Positions 43,167 to 51,872 of a stretch of DNA of 64,000 nucleotides are shown here, piece after piece; the first letter of the stretch is position 1; every line of letters begins with the position of its first letter. Location of the stretch: NCBI GenBank assembly GCA_963838805.1, contig CAWISK010000007.1:124001-188000 (forward strand), in the 5' to 3' direction. A model generated the notes under the pieces. The model had not been told where the DNA came from and did no database searches. It worked only from the letters and a program-made list of their open reading frames with translations. This DNA comes from CAVRQM01 sp963838805 (GTDB lineage: Bacteria > Pseudomonadota > Alphaproteobacteria > Acetobacterales > Acetobacteraceae). The position numbers were made by a program, and so were the translations under genes.

Positions 43167-45118
43167 TAACTGCCACGCGTTGCCTCGTTGACACTCAACA
43201 CTTCCATTATACTTCTTCTTTTGCTCGGGTCGACGACGAGGAGCGTTGTCTCCAACCATGTCACTGCCGCGTCCGGGTGAAACGCCTGGCTTCCCACCCA
43301 TCGCTTTTCGGCGTGGGCAAGTAAACGCTGCATCTCTGTTCTCGCTTCCGCGTCGCGGCCGAGCCCAGAATACGCAAGAGCCCGCCACGCGAACTGCTCT
43401 CGTAGGGCTACAGGAATCGAGAGGCTGTGCGCGAGCGCCCGCTCGTAAGCTCCGATCGAAGCATAGGCGATCGACAGGTAATGATGATAGTAGTCCGGTG
43501 GCGATGGATGCATGCGCAGCGCCCGCTCGCCATAGCCAACGCCCGTAGCCGAATCGCCAAGATGCGAAAATCCCTCGGCCGCCGCGATCAGCACGGCGGG
43601 ATCGCTGGAGTTAAGTTCCAGCGCCCGCTCGAACTCCGCGCGCGCAAGGGCCGGAAGGCGTTTGCGCAAATAGGCCCAGGCCAGAATTACCCGTGATCGG
43701 GCATCCCACGGATCGATGGCGACCGCCTGCTTGGCGAACGTAAGGCCGCGTTCGATCCGATCGATCTGCGGCTCGTCACTTGGATAGGCCATCGGTAGCG
43801 AGAGTTCGATCGAGGCAAGCCCGGCGAGCGGCCGAGCGAAGTGTTTGTCGGCTTCGGCGGCCCGTTGAAACAGCAGCACGGCGCCCGTGAGAGCCGTCGG
43901 CTCGAAGCTTTCGTTCAGCCGATCGCCCTCAAGCCAGAGCGCGTATGCGTCCTGGTCGCCCTGCCCCGACACGGCGCGGAAGACATTGATCGCATGCTCG
44001 ATGGCGAACGCGACCCGGGCAACCTCGACAGCCAGAACGGCGTAAAGATCGGCCTCGGGCAGCGCGATTCGTTCAACCATCACCTGTTGGCCGTCGGGTC
44101 GGTAGATCAGCCGAAAGATGATCTGCCCCGTCCGACCGTCATGCCGGAGCGTTACGTGCAGCGCGTGGTCGGCACTTCCAATGTCGTGCGACGCATCCGT
44201 CGGTGGAAGCACCCCAAGGGTTCGCGCATGCCCGAGGCAGAGCAGCAATTCTTCCTCCAGGGCAGCTTGCAGGTCAGCGGCGATCGGCAGCGGCCCGACG
44301 GGCGGCCGAAACATCACTGCAAGCCTTGGCATGCGGCGTACCGGATGGTGGATCAGGGATAGGCGCTCCGTGTGCCCGGCAGAGAACTTTGCCGAACGGC
44401 GAATCCGTGCAACCAGGCCCTCCAGCTCCGGCGACGGTCTGATGTCGAGTTCCCGGGCGAGCGCGTCCCGAAAATTCGCGAAGCAGCGCAGCGCCGCCGC
44501 GGCGTCGCCGCGTCTTGTCTGAATCTCGATGAGGACGCGACATGCGCGCTCATGCGTGGGATCGTGCCGAAGCAGCACTTCCGCGAGAAGGGCGGCCTCG
44601 TTATCCAATCCGCGCTGCTGCGCGCGGTCGAGCCCGGCGGCTACCGCGCGCCCCAACGCTTGGCTGCGATAGGCCCTCTCGATCGCAAGCCACTCGTCGA
44701 ATACGCGGTCCGGTGACGTGACCCCGCCCAGGAACTCGCCTTTCCAAAGCATCGCAATACGAGGGATGTCCTCGGGGCTTCCCGTTGCCAGCAGGCTTGC
44801 CGCCTCCAGGGCGTCCACAGTCAGCTGTGTCAGGTCGAGGCCGACTGTGTCGCGACCAGCGATCAGGAGGTCATCAGCAGATTTGCTCCAGGCCTGGCGT
44901 AGCTCCACGATGGCCTGTCGCAACGACCCGCGGGCATGTTCCTCGTCTCGGTCGCTCCACAGCAGTCCACTCAACCGCTCGCGCGTGGTCTGACCGCCAG
45001 GCTGGAGCGCCAGGAACGCCACCATGCACAGCAGCTTCTTCGATCGCGGCGTAAGGTCCAACCCATCCGTGCGGCGCAGGGAGGCCGTGCCGAACAGGCT
45101 GAGCGACGCCGTGCTCAC
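43166..45118 (-). CDS. BTAD/SARP-type transcriptional regulator with TPR region
   Basis: A 650-residue regulator. Residues 1-90 form an OmpR-like DNA-binding part (LFGTASLRRTDGLDLTPRSKKLLCMVAFLA; RLSGLLWSDRDEEHARGSLRQAIVELR). The BTAD domain follows to about 245 (LLAEVLLRHDPTHERACRVLIEIQTRRGDAAAALRCF). A middle region resembles the beta-rich domain before the tetratricopeptide helices in adenylate cyclase-like regulators, and TPRs run from about 430 to 600. No ATPase domain is present. SARP-type regulators often activate natural-product or secretion genes; this one sits in the YcaO island and is the likely local controller. Its TAG stop comes from the IS630 end. Confidence 0.82.
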   Translation of the reverse strand: MSTASLSLFGTASLRRTDGLDLTPRSKKLLCMVAFLALQPGGQTTRERLSGLLWSDRDEEHARGSLRQAIVELRQAWSKSADDLLIAGRDTVGLDLTQLTVDALEAASLLATGSPEDIPRIAMLWKGEFLGGVTSPDRVFDEWLAIERAYRSQALGRAVAAGLDRAQQRGLDNEAALLAEVLLRHDPTHERACRVLIEIQTRRGDAAAALRCFANFRDALARELDIRPSPELEGLVARIRRSAKFSAGHTERLSLIHHPVRRMPRLAVMFRPPVGPLPIAADLQAALEEELLLCLGHARTLGVLPPTDASHDIGSADHALHVTLRHDGRTGQIIFRLIYRPDGQQVMVERIALPEADLYAVLAVEVARVAFAIEHAINVFRAVSGQGDQDAYALWLEGDRLNESFEPTALTGAVLLFQRAAEADKHFARPLAGLASIELSLPMAYPSDEPQIDRIERGLTFAKQAVAIDPWDARSRVILAWAYLRKRLPALARAEFERALELNSSDPAVLIAAAEGFSHLGDSATGVGYGERALRMHPSPPDYYHHYLSIAYASIGAYERALAHSLSIPVALREQFAWRALAYSGLGRDAEARTEMQRLLAHAEKRWVGSQAFHPDAAVTWLETTLLVVDPSKRRSIMEVLSVNEATRGS

Positions 45119-45294
45119 GGTGGGCCGGATCGCAAGGATGCGCCCACGCGCCTACGCCTCGGCACCGTACAGGAACAGGCCCGGACCATATCGCGGAGGT
45201 GGCCGCACGGCGCGTCCTTTGCAACCAAGGCACTGAGGGAGACAGTGGGGCGGAGTGCCCCGGGCGCAACTTTCCCGTTTCCGTCGGCCGAGCG

Positions 45295-45750
45295 TTACGG
45301 GCCGTGTCCCGTACTCCCGAACCCGCCCGCTCCGCGCTCCGTCGCGTCCAGCGTCGCCACCGAGTGCCACACCGCCCGCACGACGGGCGCCAGCACCGCC
45401 TGGGCGATGCGCATCCCGCGCGTCACCGTGAACGGCTCGGACCCGGCATTCATCACGATCACCTGCAACTCGCCGCGGTAGTCCTCGTCCACCGTGCCCG
45501 GACCGTTGGGCAGGACGATGCCGTGCCGCAACGCCAGCCCCGAGCGCGGCCGGACCTGCAATTCATGGCCCTGCGGCAGTGCCACGCACAGCCCGGTCGG
45601 CACCAGCACGCGCTCGCCAGGGGATATGGTCAGCGGTTCAGAGATGGCCGCCAGCAGGTCCATCCCGGCGGCGCCGGCCGTGGCATAGGCGGGCAGCGGC
45701 AGCCCCTCGGCGTGCGGCAGGCGCCGCACCAGCACCGGAACGTCGGTCAC
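45295..45750 (-). CDS. dut: dUTP diphosphatase
   Basis: A 151-residue trimeric dUTPase. All five motifs are visible: AGAAGMDLLA (1), PRSGLALRHGI (2), GTVDEDYRGELQV (3), RGMRIAQAV (4) and the C-terminal RGAGGFGSTG (5). It hydrolyses dUTP to dUMP, keeping uracil out of DNA and feeding thymidylate synthesis. GTG 45750 overlaps the coaBC stop (GTGA). The 3' end is the right boundary of the accessory island and has a diverged second copy at 39470-39552. Confidence 0.94.
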   Translation of the reverse strand: MTDVPVLVRRLPHAEGLPLPAYATAGAAGMDLLAAISEPLTISPGERVLVPTGLCVALPQGHELQVRPRSGLALRHGIVLPNGPGTVDEDYRGELQVIVMNAGSEPFTVTRGMRIAQAVLAPVVRAVWHSVATLDATERGAGGFGSTGHGP

Positions 45751-46952
45751 GCCAGCGCCGCGGCGATGCGGTGTGCGAGCCTTGCCGCGACGTCCGTCTT
45801 CGGCAGGCACGGCCAGGACTCCGTTCCGGTCTCGGTCACGAGATGCACCCTGTTGTCGTCCTCTCCGAACACGCCCGCACTCACGTCGTTGGCGACAATC
45901 CAATCGCACCTCTTGCGCCGTCGCTTCTCCGCCGCGTGGGCCAGCACGTCCTCAGTCTCGGCGGCAAACCCGACCACGAGGCGGGGCCGCAGTGGGCCGG
46001 GGGCGGATAGGGTGGCCAGGATGTCCGGGTTCATCGCCAGTGCCAGGGCGGGCGGAGGTTCGCCCGGCACCTTCTTGATCTTGCCGCGCGCCGGCTCCGC
46101 CATGCGCCAATCCGCCACGGCCGCGGCGCAGACCACGACATCGGCGGGCAGCACCGCCTCGCAGGAGGCCAGCATCTGTGCCGCCGTCTGAACCCGATGG
46201 ATCGTCACCCCAGGCGGGTCGGGAACCGCGACCGGACCGCTGACCAGCGTCACCCGCGCGCCCAGCGTGGCCAGTGCTCCGGCGATGGCGTGGCCCTGCC
46301 GGCCGCTGCTGCGGTTGGCGATGAAGCGTACCGGGTCGATCGGCTCGTGCGTGGGGCCGCTCGTGACCAGCGCATGAAGGCCGGCGAGGGGGCCTGCGCC
46401 CAGCATCGCCGCGATCGCCTCCAGGATCGCCGGTGGCTCGGCAAGGCGCCCGGGACCGAACTCGCCGCAGGCCATGTCGCCCTCGTCCGGCCCCACCACC
46501 GCCACCCCGCGCGCGGCCAGCGTGGCCATGTTGGCGACGGTCGCCTGATGCTGCCACATGCGCACGTTCATGGCGGGCGCCACCAGCACCCGTTTGTCGG
46601 TGGCGAGCAGCAGCGTGGTCGCCAGATCGCTCGCCAGACCCCCGGCCATGCGGGCCAGGATATCGGCCGAGGCCGGTGCCACCACGACCAGGTCGGCGGC
46701 ACGGGAGAGCTGGATGTGGCCCATCTCGCTCTCATCGGTGAGCGACCAGAGATCGTCGTACACGCGGTCCTCCGACAGCGCCTGCAAGGAGAGCGGTGTC
46801 ACGAAGCGGGCGCCTCCGGCGGTCAGCACGCAGGTCACGCGGCATTCGGCACGGCGCAGCAGCCGGACCAGTTCCAGCGCCTTGTAGGCGGCGATGCCGC
46901 CGCTGACGATCAGCAGGATCTTGCGGCCGGAGAGGCTCCCGCGGGCAGTCAC
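45747..46952 (-). CDS. coaBC: bifunctional phosphopantothenoylcysteine decarboxylase/phosphopantothenate-cysteine ligase
   Basis: A 401-residue CoaBC. The N-terminal flavoprotein decarboxylase has GRKILLIVSGGIAAYKALEL, the catalytic His in MGHIQLSRAADLVVVAPASADILARM, and PAMNVRMW; the CoaB half has VTSGPTHEPIDPVRFIANRSSGRQGHAIA and VGFAAETEDVLAHA, with ANDV near the end. It makes 4'-phosphopantetheine for coenzyme A. It overlaps ubiE upstream (ATG/TGA) and dut downstream, forming a tight ubiE-coaBC-dut operon. In many alphaproteobacteria ubiB lies between ubiE and coaBC; here it does not. Confidence 0.94.
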   Translation of the reverse strand: MTARGSLSGRKILLIVSGGIAAYKALELVRLLRRAECRVTCVLTAGGARFVTPLSLQALSEDRVYDDLWSLTDESEMGHIQLSRAADLVVVAPASADILARMAGGLASDLATTLLLATDKRVLVAPAMNVRMWQHQATVANMATLAARGVAVVGPDEGDMACGEFGPGRLAEPPAILEAIAAMLGAGPLAGLHALVTSGPTHEPIDPVRFIANRSSGRQGHAIAGALATLGARVTLVSGPVAVPDPPGVTIHRVQTAAQMLASCEAVLPADVVVCAAAVADWRMAEPARGKIKKVPGEPPPALALAMNPDILATLSAPGPLRPRLVVGFAAETEDVLAHAAEKRRRKRCDWIVANDVSAGVFGEDDNRVHLVTETGTESWPCLPKTDVAARLAHRIAAALA

Positions 46953-47692
46953 AGCCGGCGGCCGCCGTGGATCGCGGCGATGCCGCCGGACAGGTTGCGC
47001 ACCCGCACCTGCTCGAAGCCGGCGGCGCTCAGCATCGCCGCCAGCCGCTCCTGCGAGGGAAAGGTGCGGATGCTCTCCGCGAGGTAGCGATAGCTGTCCG
47101 CGTCCCCCGCGACCGCCGCACCCAAACGGGGCAGGGCGCGGAACGACCAGGCATCGTAGAGCGGTGCCAGCGCCGCCACCCGCACGCGCGAAAACTCGAG
47201 GCAGCGGAACCGTCCCCCTGGCCGCAGCACGCGACGAGCCTCACGCAGCACCGCGTCCTTGTCGGTGCAGTTGCGCAGGCCGAAGGCGATCGAAATCACA
47301 TCCACGCAGCGGTCGGGCAATGGCAGCCGCTCCGCGTCGGCGGCGAGCAACGACAGCTCCGCCGCATGGCCGCGCTGGGCGGCGCGGCGGCCGCCGACCG
47401 CCAACATCGACAGATTGATGTCCGACAGGATGGCTGGCCCGCCGCCCCGTGCAAGCCAGCCGAAGGTGATGTCGCCGGTACCGCCCGCGAGGTCGAGCAG
47501 CAGGCGCCCGGGGCGAGGATCGAGTGCCGTGACGAACGCCCGCTTCCACAGCCGGTGCACGCCGAGCGACATCAGATCGTTCATCAGGTCGTAGCGAGGG
47601 GCCACGCTGTCGAACACGGCGCGCACCAGCGGCCGCTTCTCGCCGACCGGGACCGCGCGGAAGCCGAAATCGGTCGTGGCTTGGTCGGTCAT
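46949..47692 (-). CDS. ubiE: ubiquinone/menaquinone biosynthesis C-methyltransferase
   Basis: A 247-residue UbiE. VFDSVAPRYDLMNDLMSLGVHRLWKR is the family signature 1, LLLDLAGGTGDITFGWLA is SAM motif I, DAERLPLPDRCVDVISIAFGLRN is motif II and signature 2 region. It methylates the benzoquinol ring in ubiquinone synthesis. It heads the operon with coaBC and dut, and diverges from mutM with 28 bases between starts. Confidence 0.94.
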   Translation of the reverse strand: MTDQATTDFGFRAVPVGEKRPLVRAVFDSVAPRYDLMNDLMSLGVHRLWKRAFVTALDPRPGRLLLDLAGGTGDITFGWLARGGGPAILSDINLSMLAVGGRRAAQRGHAAELSLLAADAERLPLPDRCVDVISIAFGLRNCTDKDAVLREARRVLRPGGRFRCLEFSRVRVAALAPLYDAWSFRALPRLGAAVAGDADSYRYLAESIRTFPSQERLAAMLSAAGFEQVRVRNLSGGIAAIHGGRRL

Positions 47693-47720
47693 GGCCTTGC
47701 GTATAGCCTGCTTCCCAGCG

Positions 47721-48564
47721 ATGCCGGAACTCCCAGAGGTCGAGACGGTGATGCGAGGCCTCGCGGCACGGCTGCAAGGCCGGGCGATCGTGCGCGCCGC
47801 GTGCGCATCGCGCCGATATGCGCTGGGCGTTCCCGCCCGATCTCGCCGAGCGCCTCACCGGCGCCCGGGTCGAGAGCTTTCGTCGGCGCGGCAAATATAT
47901 CCTCATGCGGCTCGACGGTGGGACCTCGGTGCTGCTGCATCTGGGCATGTCGGGGCGGATGCTGCTGGCGCCCGCCACGCCGGACGCCGTGCCGGAGCGG
48001 CACGAGCACCTGACCCTGCTGACCGATGACGGCTGGCATGTGGGCTTCGTCGATCCGCGCCGGTTCGGCTCGGTGGATCTGGTGGCGACCGCGGCCGAGG
48101 AGCGCCACCGGCTGCTGGTCGGTCTGGGACCGGAGCCGCTTGAGGCCGAGTTCGACGCCGCCGGCCTGCAATCGGCGCTGGCCGGGCGACGGACGCCGCT
48201 GAAGGCGGCATTGCTCGATCAGCGCGTGGTGGCCGGGCTCGGCAATATCTACGTGGCCGAGGCGCTGTTCAGGGCGCGGCTGAGCCCGTTGCGTCTGGCC
48301 TATACGGTGCGCGGCGTCCGGGCGGTGCGGCTCGCCGCTGCGATTCGCGAGACCCTGAGCGACGCCATTGCCGCCGGCGGGTCTAGCCTGCGCGACTACG
48401 TGCAGCCGGACGGCGAACTGGGCCTGTTCCAGCATGCCTGGCGGGTCTATGGCCGGGCAGGGCAGCCATGCCCGGATTGTCCGGGACCGCCGGGCTGTGA
48501 CGGCATCCGGCGCCAGATGCAGGGCGGCCGCAGCAGTTTCTGGTGTCCGAAGCTGCAACGGTGA
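47721..48564 (+). CDS. mutM: formamidopyrimidine-DNA glycosylase (frameshifted)
   Basis: About 280 residues over two frames. The first begins with the catalytic MPELPEVETVMRGLAARLQG (Pro2, Glu3); the second resumes at ADMRWAFPPDLAERLTGARV and carries GKYILMRL (lysine), FVDPRRFGSVDL, KAALLDQRVVAGLGNIYVAEALF and the C-terminal zinc finger. The shift is near 47805-47815, one base extra. The finger reads CPDC...WCPKLQR: the fourth cysteine expected before QR is Leu, although an extra Cys (PPGC) lies in the loop. The enzyme removes 8-oxoguanine from DNA. Confidence 0.87.
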
Positions 48565-48689
48565 CGGCCCGTCGCGGACCGCTTGCCTTGACTTGGCGGG
48601 CAGCCCTCCCCTAGAACGCCGCCTTCCCAGCGCCCCGGGGCCGCCGCATCCGTGGCTGGCCCCACTGACCCGATTTCTCGAAGAGAGCC

Positions 48690-48965
48690 ATGGCCAACAA
48701 TCCGTCCGCCCGCAAGCGCATCCGCCAGACTGCAGTTCGCACCGAGCGCAATCACGCGCGCAAGGCGCGGATGCGCACCTTCGTCAAGAAGGTCGAGACG
48801 GCGATCGCCGGAGGCGACAAGACCGCCGCCGCCGCCGCCCTGCGCGCGGCGCAACCCGAGATGCAGCGGGCGGTGGGCAAGGGCGTGGTGAAGCTGAACA
48901 CCGTCGCGCGCAAGCTGTCCCGGCTGTCTGCCCGCATCAAGGCGATCTCCTCGCCTGCCGTATAA
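48690..48965 (+). CDS. rpsT: 30S ribosomal protein S20
   Basis: A 91-residue S20, beginning MANNPSARKRIRQTAVRTERN with the usual basic helical content and ending KLSRLSARIKAISS. It binds the 5' domain of 16S rRNA early in 30S assembly. A GAGAG-type ribosome-binding site precedes the ATG. Position between mutM and dnaA is common in this group. A hairpin follows 23 bases after the stop. Confidence 0.95.
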   Translation: MANNPSARKRIRQTAVRTERNHARKARMRTFVKKVETAIAGGDKTAAAAALRAAQPEMQRAVGKGVVKLNTVARKLSRLSARIKAISSPAV

Positions 48966-49228
48966 GTCAAGTTTTCTGGCGGACTTTAATTATCCGGTCT
49001 TGGTCCGGATAATTGGCGTTCCTTGCTTCAAAGAAGGTCACGTTCGTCTTAGAAGTAATTATCGTCAGTGGCAACTTGATTAACGGCCAGTAATTTTCCT
49101 TTGCGTCGTGGCGCGTTTCCGCGCTATCGTTTCTGCGAGGATGACGTCCTGACGTGGCCGGGATAGCGGCAGCGCGGACGTCCAGCCTTGGCCGGAAGCC
49201 GCGGCGCGGAAGCGGAGGGGACAAGCGG
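48966..49228. promoter_or_regulatory. AT-richer region upstream of dnaA
   Basis: About 260 bases, visibly AT-richer than the flanks, without a gene. It holds a perfect hairpin, AATTATCCGG (48988-48997) with CCGGATAATT (49005-49014), probably the rpsT terminator although no T-run follows. It must contain the dnaA promoter. I see no clear DnaA boxes, only TTATCCGG on both strands in the hairpin, so an origin here is not supported. Confidence 0.5.
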
Positions 49229-50667
49229 ATGTCGACGGATCAGCCTGCCCCGCGATCAGGCGACCATCCGGCCCTCGACGTGCAGTGGGCGCGTGTGCGC
49301 ACCAGGCTGCAAACCGAGATCGGCGAGGCTGAATACCGCAACTGGCTGCGCGAGATGTCGCTGGCCGGGATCAATGGCGACGAGGTCACGGTCCGCCTGC
49401 CAACCCGCTTCATGCGCGACTGGGTGCGCACGCATTACGGGGACCGGCTGACGACGCTGTGGCGGGCCGAGAACCAGGAGGTCCGGCGGGTGGACATCAG
49501 GGTGGGCGCCGGAATCGCGGCCCCGGCCTCCGCAGAGTCGCCCGCGTCCGCCGAGTCCTGCGTCGCGGATGGCGCGGCGGCTCGGGCGTCCGCGGCCTCG
49601 CCACGCGCCGGCGACGATCGCGGGGCCGAGCCGGCGGCGCTCGATGCGCGCTTCACCTTCGACAGTTTCGTGGTCGGCAAGCCGAACGAGTTCGCCTATG
49701 CTTGCGCCCGCCGGGTCGCCGACCGGCCGGCCACGCCCGGCTTCAATCCCCTGTTCCTCTACGGCGGGGTAGGTCTTGGCAAGACCCATCTGATGCACGC
49801 GATCGCCTGGGAGCTGACGGGCGCCGGATGGCGCGCGCGGCCCAGCCGGCGACCGTCGCCTATATGTCGGCGGAAAAGTTCATGTACCGCTTCATTGCGG
49901 CGATCCGCAGCCAGGCGACGATGGAGTTCAAGGAGCAGTTGCGCAGCGTCGATGTGCTGATGATCGACGATCTGCAATTCCTGATCGGCAAGGATGCGAC
50001 CCAGGAAGAATTCTTCCACACCTTCAATGCGCTGGTGGATTCCGGCAAGCAGATCGTCGTGTCAGCCGACAAGTCGCCCTCCGACCTGTCCGGCCTGGAG
50101 GAGCGGGTCCGGACGCGGCTGGCCTACGGCATGGTCGCCGACCTGCACGCCACCACTTTCGAGCTGCGCATCTCGATCCTGGAGGCCAAGGCGGTGCGCG
50201 CCGGTGTACCGGTTCCGCCGAAGGTGATCGAGTTCCTGGCGCACAAGATCACCAGCAACGTGCGCGAGCTGGAGGGGGCGCTCAATCGTCTGGTGGCCCA
50301 CGCCAACCTGTTCGGTCGGGCGATCACGCTCGAGGCCACGCAGGAGGTGCTGCACGACGTGCTGAAGGCGCACGACCGCCGCGTGACCATCGAGGAAATC
50401 CAGAAGCGGGTCGCCGAGCACTACAATATCCGCCTGACCGACATGAGTTCCGCGCGCCGCGCCCGCGCCGTGGCCCGGCCGCGCCAGGTGGCGATGTTCC
50501 TGGCCAAGCAGCTGACCAGCCGCAGCCTGCCCGAGATCGGCCGCAAATTCGGCAATCGCGACCATACGACGGTCATGCATGCCGTGAGCCGGGTGGGCGA
50601 GTTGATGCAGCGCGAGGCGGCGTTCGCCGAGGACGTCGAACTGCTGCGCCGCATGCTGGAGTCCTGA
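49229..50667 (+). CDS. dnaA: chromosomal replication initiator DnaA (frameshifted)
   Basis: About 479 residues in two frames. Domain I: VQWARVRTRLQTEIGEAEYRNWL. A variable Ala-rich linker follows. Domain III starts FTFDSFVVGKPNEFAYACARRVA with Walker A GGVGLGKTHLMHA. The frame shifts between about 49825 and 49855, then VAYMSAEKFMYRFIAAIRSQ, Walker B VLMIDDLQFLIGKDATQEEFFHTF and the box VII region follow. Domain IV ends with SLPEIGRKFGNRDHTTVMHA, the DnaA-box-binding signature. DnaA is essential, so the shift (one base lost or two gained) must be an error or be bypassed. ATG 49229 follows GGAGGGG. Confidence 0.92.
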
Positions 50668-50743
50668 TCGCCCGGCGGCTTCCCGCGCAGCGGCGTCGGT
50701 TGCTAAGATCGCTCCCCAAATCGCGCGATCCCAGGAAGCCGCC

Positions 50744-51872
50744 ATGAAACTCAAAGCCGACCGGGCGACCCTGCTGCGCGCGCTCGCCCATGTGCAGAGC
50801 GTGGTCGAGAAGCGCAATACCATCCCGATCCTGGCGAACGTCATGCTCCGCGTGCAGCAGGGCGGCTTGACCCTGACCGCCACCGACATGGAGATCGCGA
50901 TCGTCGAGGACGTGGCGGCCAGCACGAGCCGCGACGGCGTCTGCACGGCACCGGCCGCGACGCTGTACGAGATCGTCCGGCGCCTGCCGGAAACGGCGGA
51001 GGTCGAGCTGGACCATCCGGGGGGCGACGCGCAATTGGCGCTGCGCGCCGGGCGCTATGCCACGAGCCTGATGGTGCTGCCGGCCGAGGATTTCCCGTCG
51101 ATGACGGCGGGTGCCTTGCCGCACCGATTCTCGCTTCCCGCACTCACCCTGCGCGGGTTGATCGACCGGACCCGCTTCGCCATCTCCACCGAGGAAACGC
51201 GCTACTACCTCAACGGCATCTACCTGCACGAGGCGCACGGCGAGGACGGCAAGGTCCTTCGCGCGGTGGCGACCGACGGGCACCGGCTGGCGCGGGTGCA
51301 GGTGGACCCGGAACCGGAGGGTGCCTCCGGCATGCCGGGCGTGATCGTGCCGCGCAAGACCATCGCCGAATTGCGCAAGCTGATCGACGAGACGAGTGCG
51401 CCCATCGACATCGCGCTGTCCGACACGCGCATCCAGTTCCGCACCGGCGCGGTGACGCTCACCAGCAAGCTGATCGACGGCACCTTCCCCGAATACGAGC
51501 GCGTCATCCCGCGCGACAACGACAAGATCCTGCGGGTCGGCAAGAAGGACTTTTCCGATGCCGTGGGCCGTGTCTCGGCGATTTCCACGGAACGCTCTCG
51601 GCCGGTGAAGCTCGCTTTGCAACGCGACCTGCTGGTGCTGTCCGCCTCCAGCCCGGATCAGGGCACCGCGACCGAGGAACTGGACGGCGATCGTGTGCAG
51701 TATGCCTCGAACTCCGCTCGAAATCGGCTTTCAGGCCCGGTATCTGAATGACATCACCGATCAGGTGGGCGAGCGCGTGGAGTTCCGCTTCTCGGACGGC
51801 ACGGCGCCGACCATCGTGCAGGACGCGAGCGATCCCTCGGCGCTGTTCGTGCTGATGCCCATGCGGGTGTGA
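50744..51872 (+). CDS. dnaN: DNA polymerase III beta sliding clamp (frameshifted)
   Basis: About 376 residues. It starts MKLKADRATLLRALAHVQSVVEKRNTIPILANV and includes LTATDMEIAIVEDV, RTRFAISTEETRYYLNGIYLH and ATDGHRLAR. Near 51710 the frame breaks: TCG-AACT-CCG should read TCG-ACT-CCG, giving YASTPLEIGFQARYLNDI, so one extra A is present. The C-terminal FVLMPMRV is intact. The clamp is essential, so this is almost surely a sequence error. The stop overlaps the recF GTG start (GTGA). Confidence 0.92.

Noticed and set aside
48966..49228. Replication origin next to dnaA
   Set aside because: No cluster of DnaA boxes (TTATCCACA-like) or AT-rich unwinding element could be recognised; only a hairpin with TTATCCGG arms.
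49825..49855. Programmed frameshift in dnaA
   Set aside because: The site has no slippery heptamer, and unrelated genes across the window show similar indels, so sequence error is the simpler explanation.
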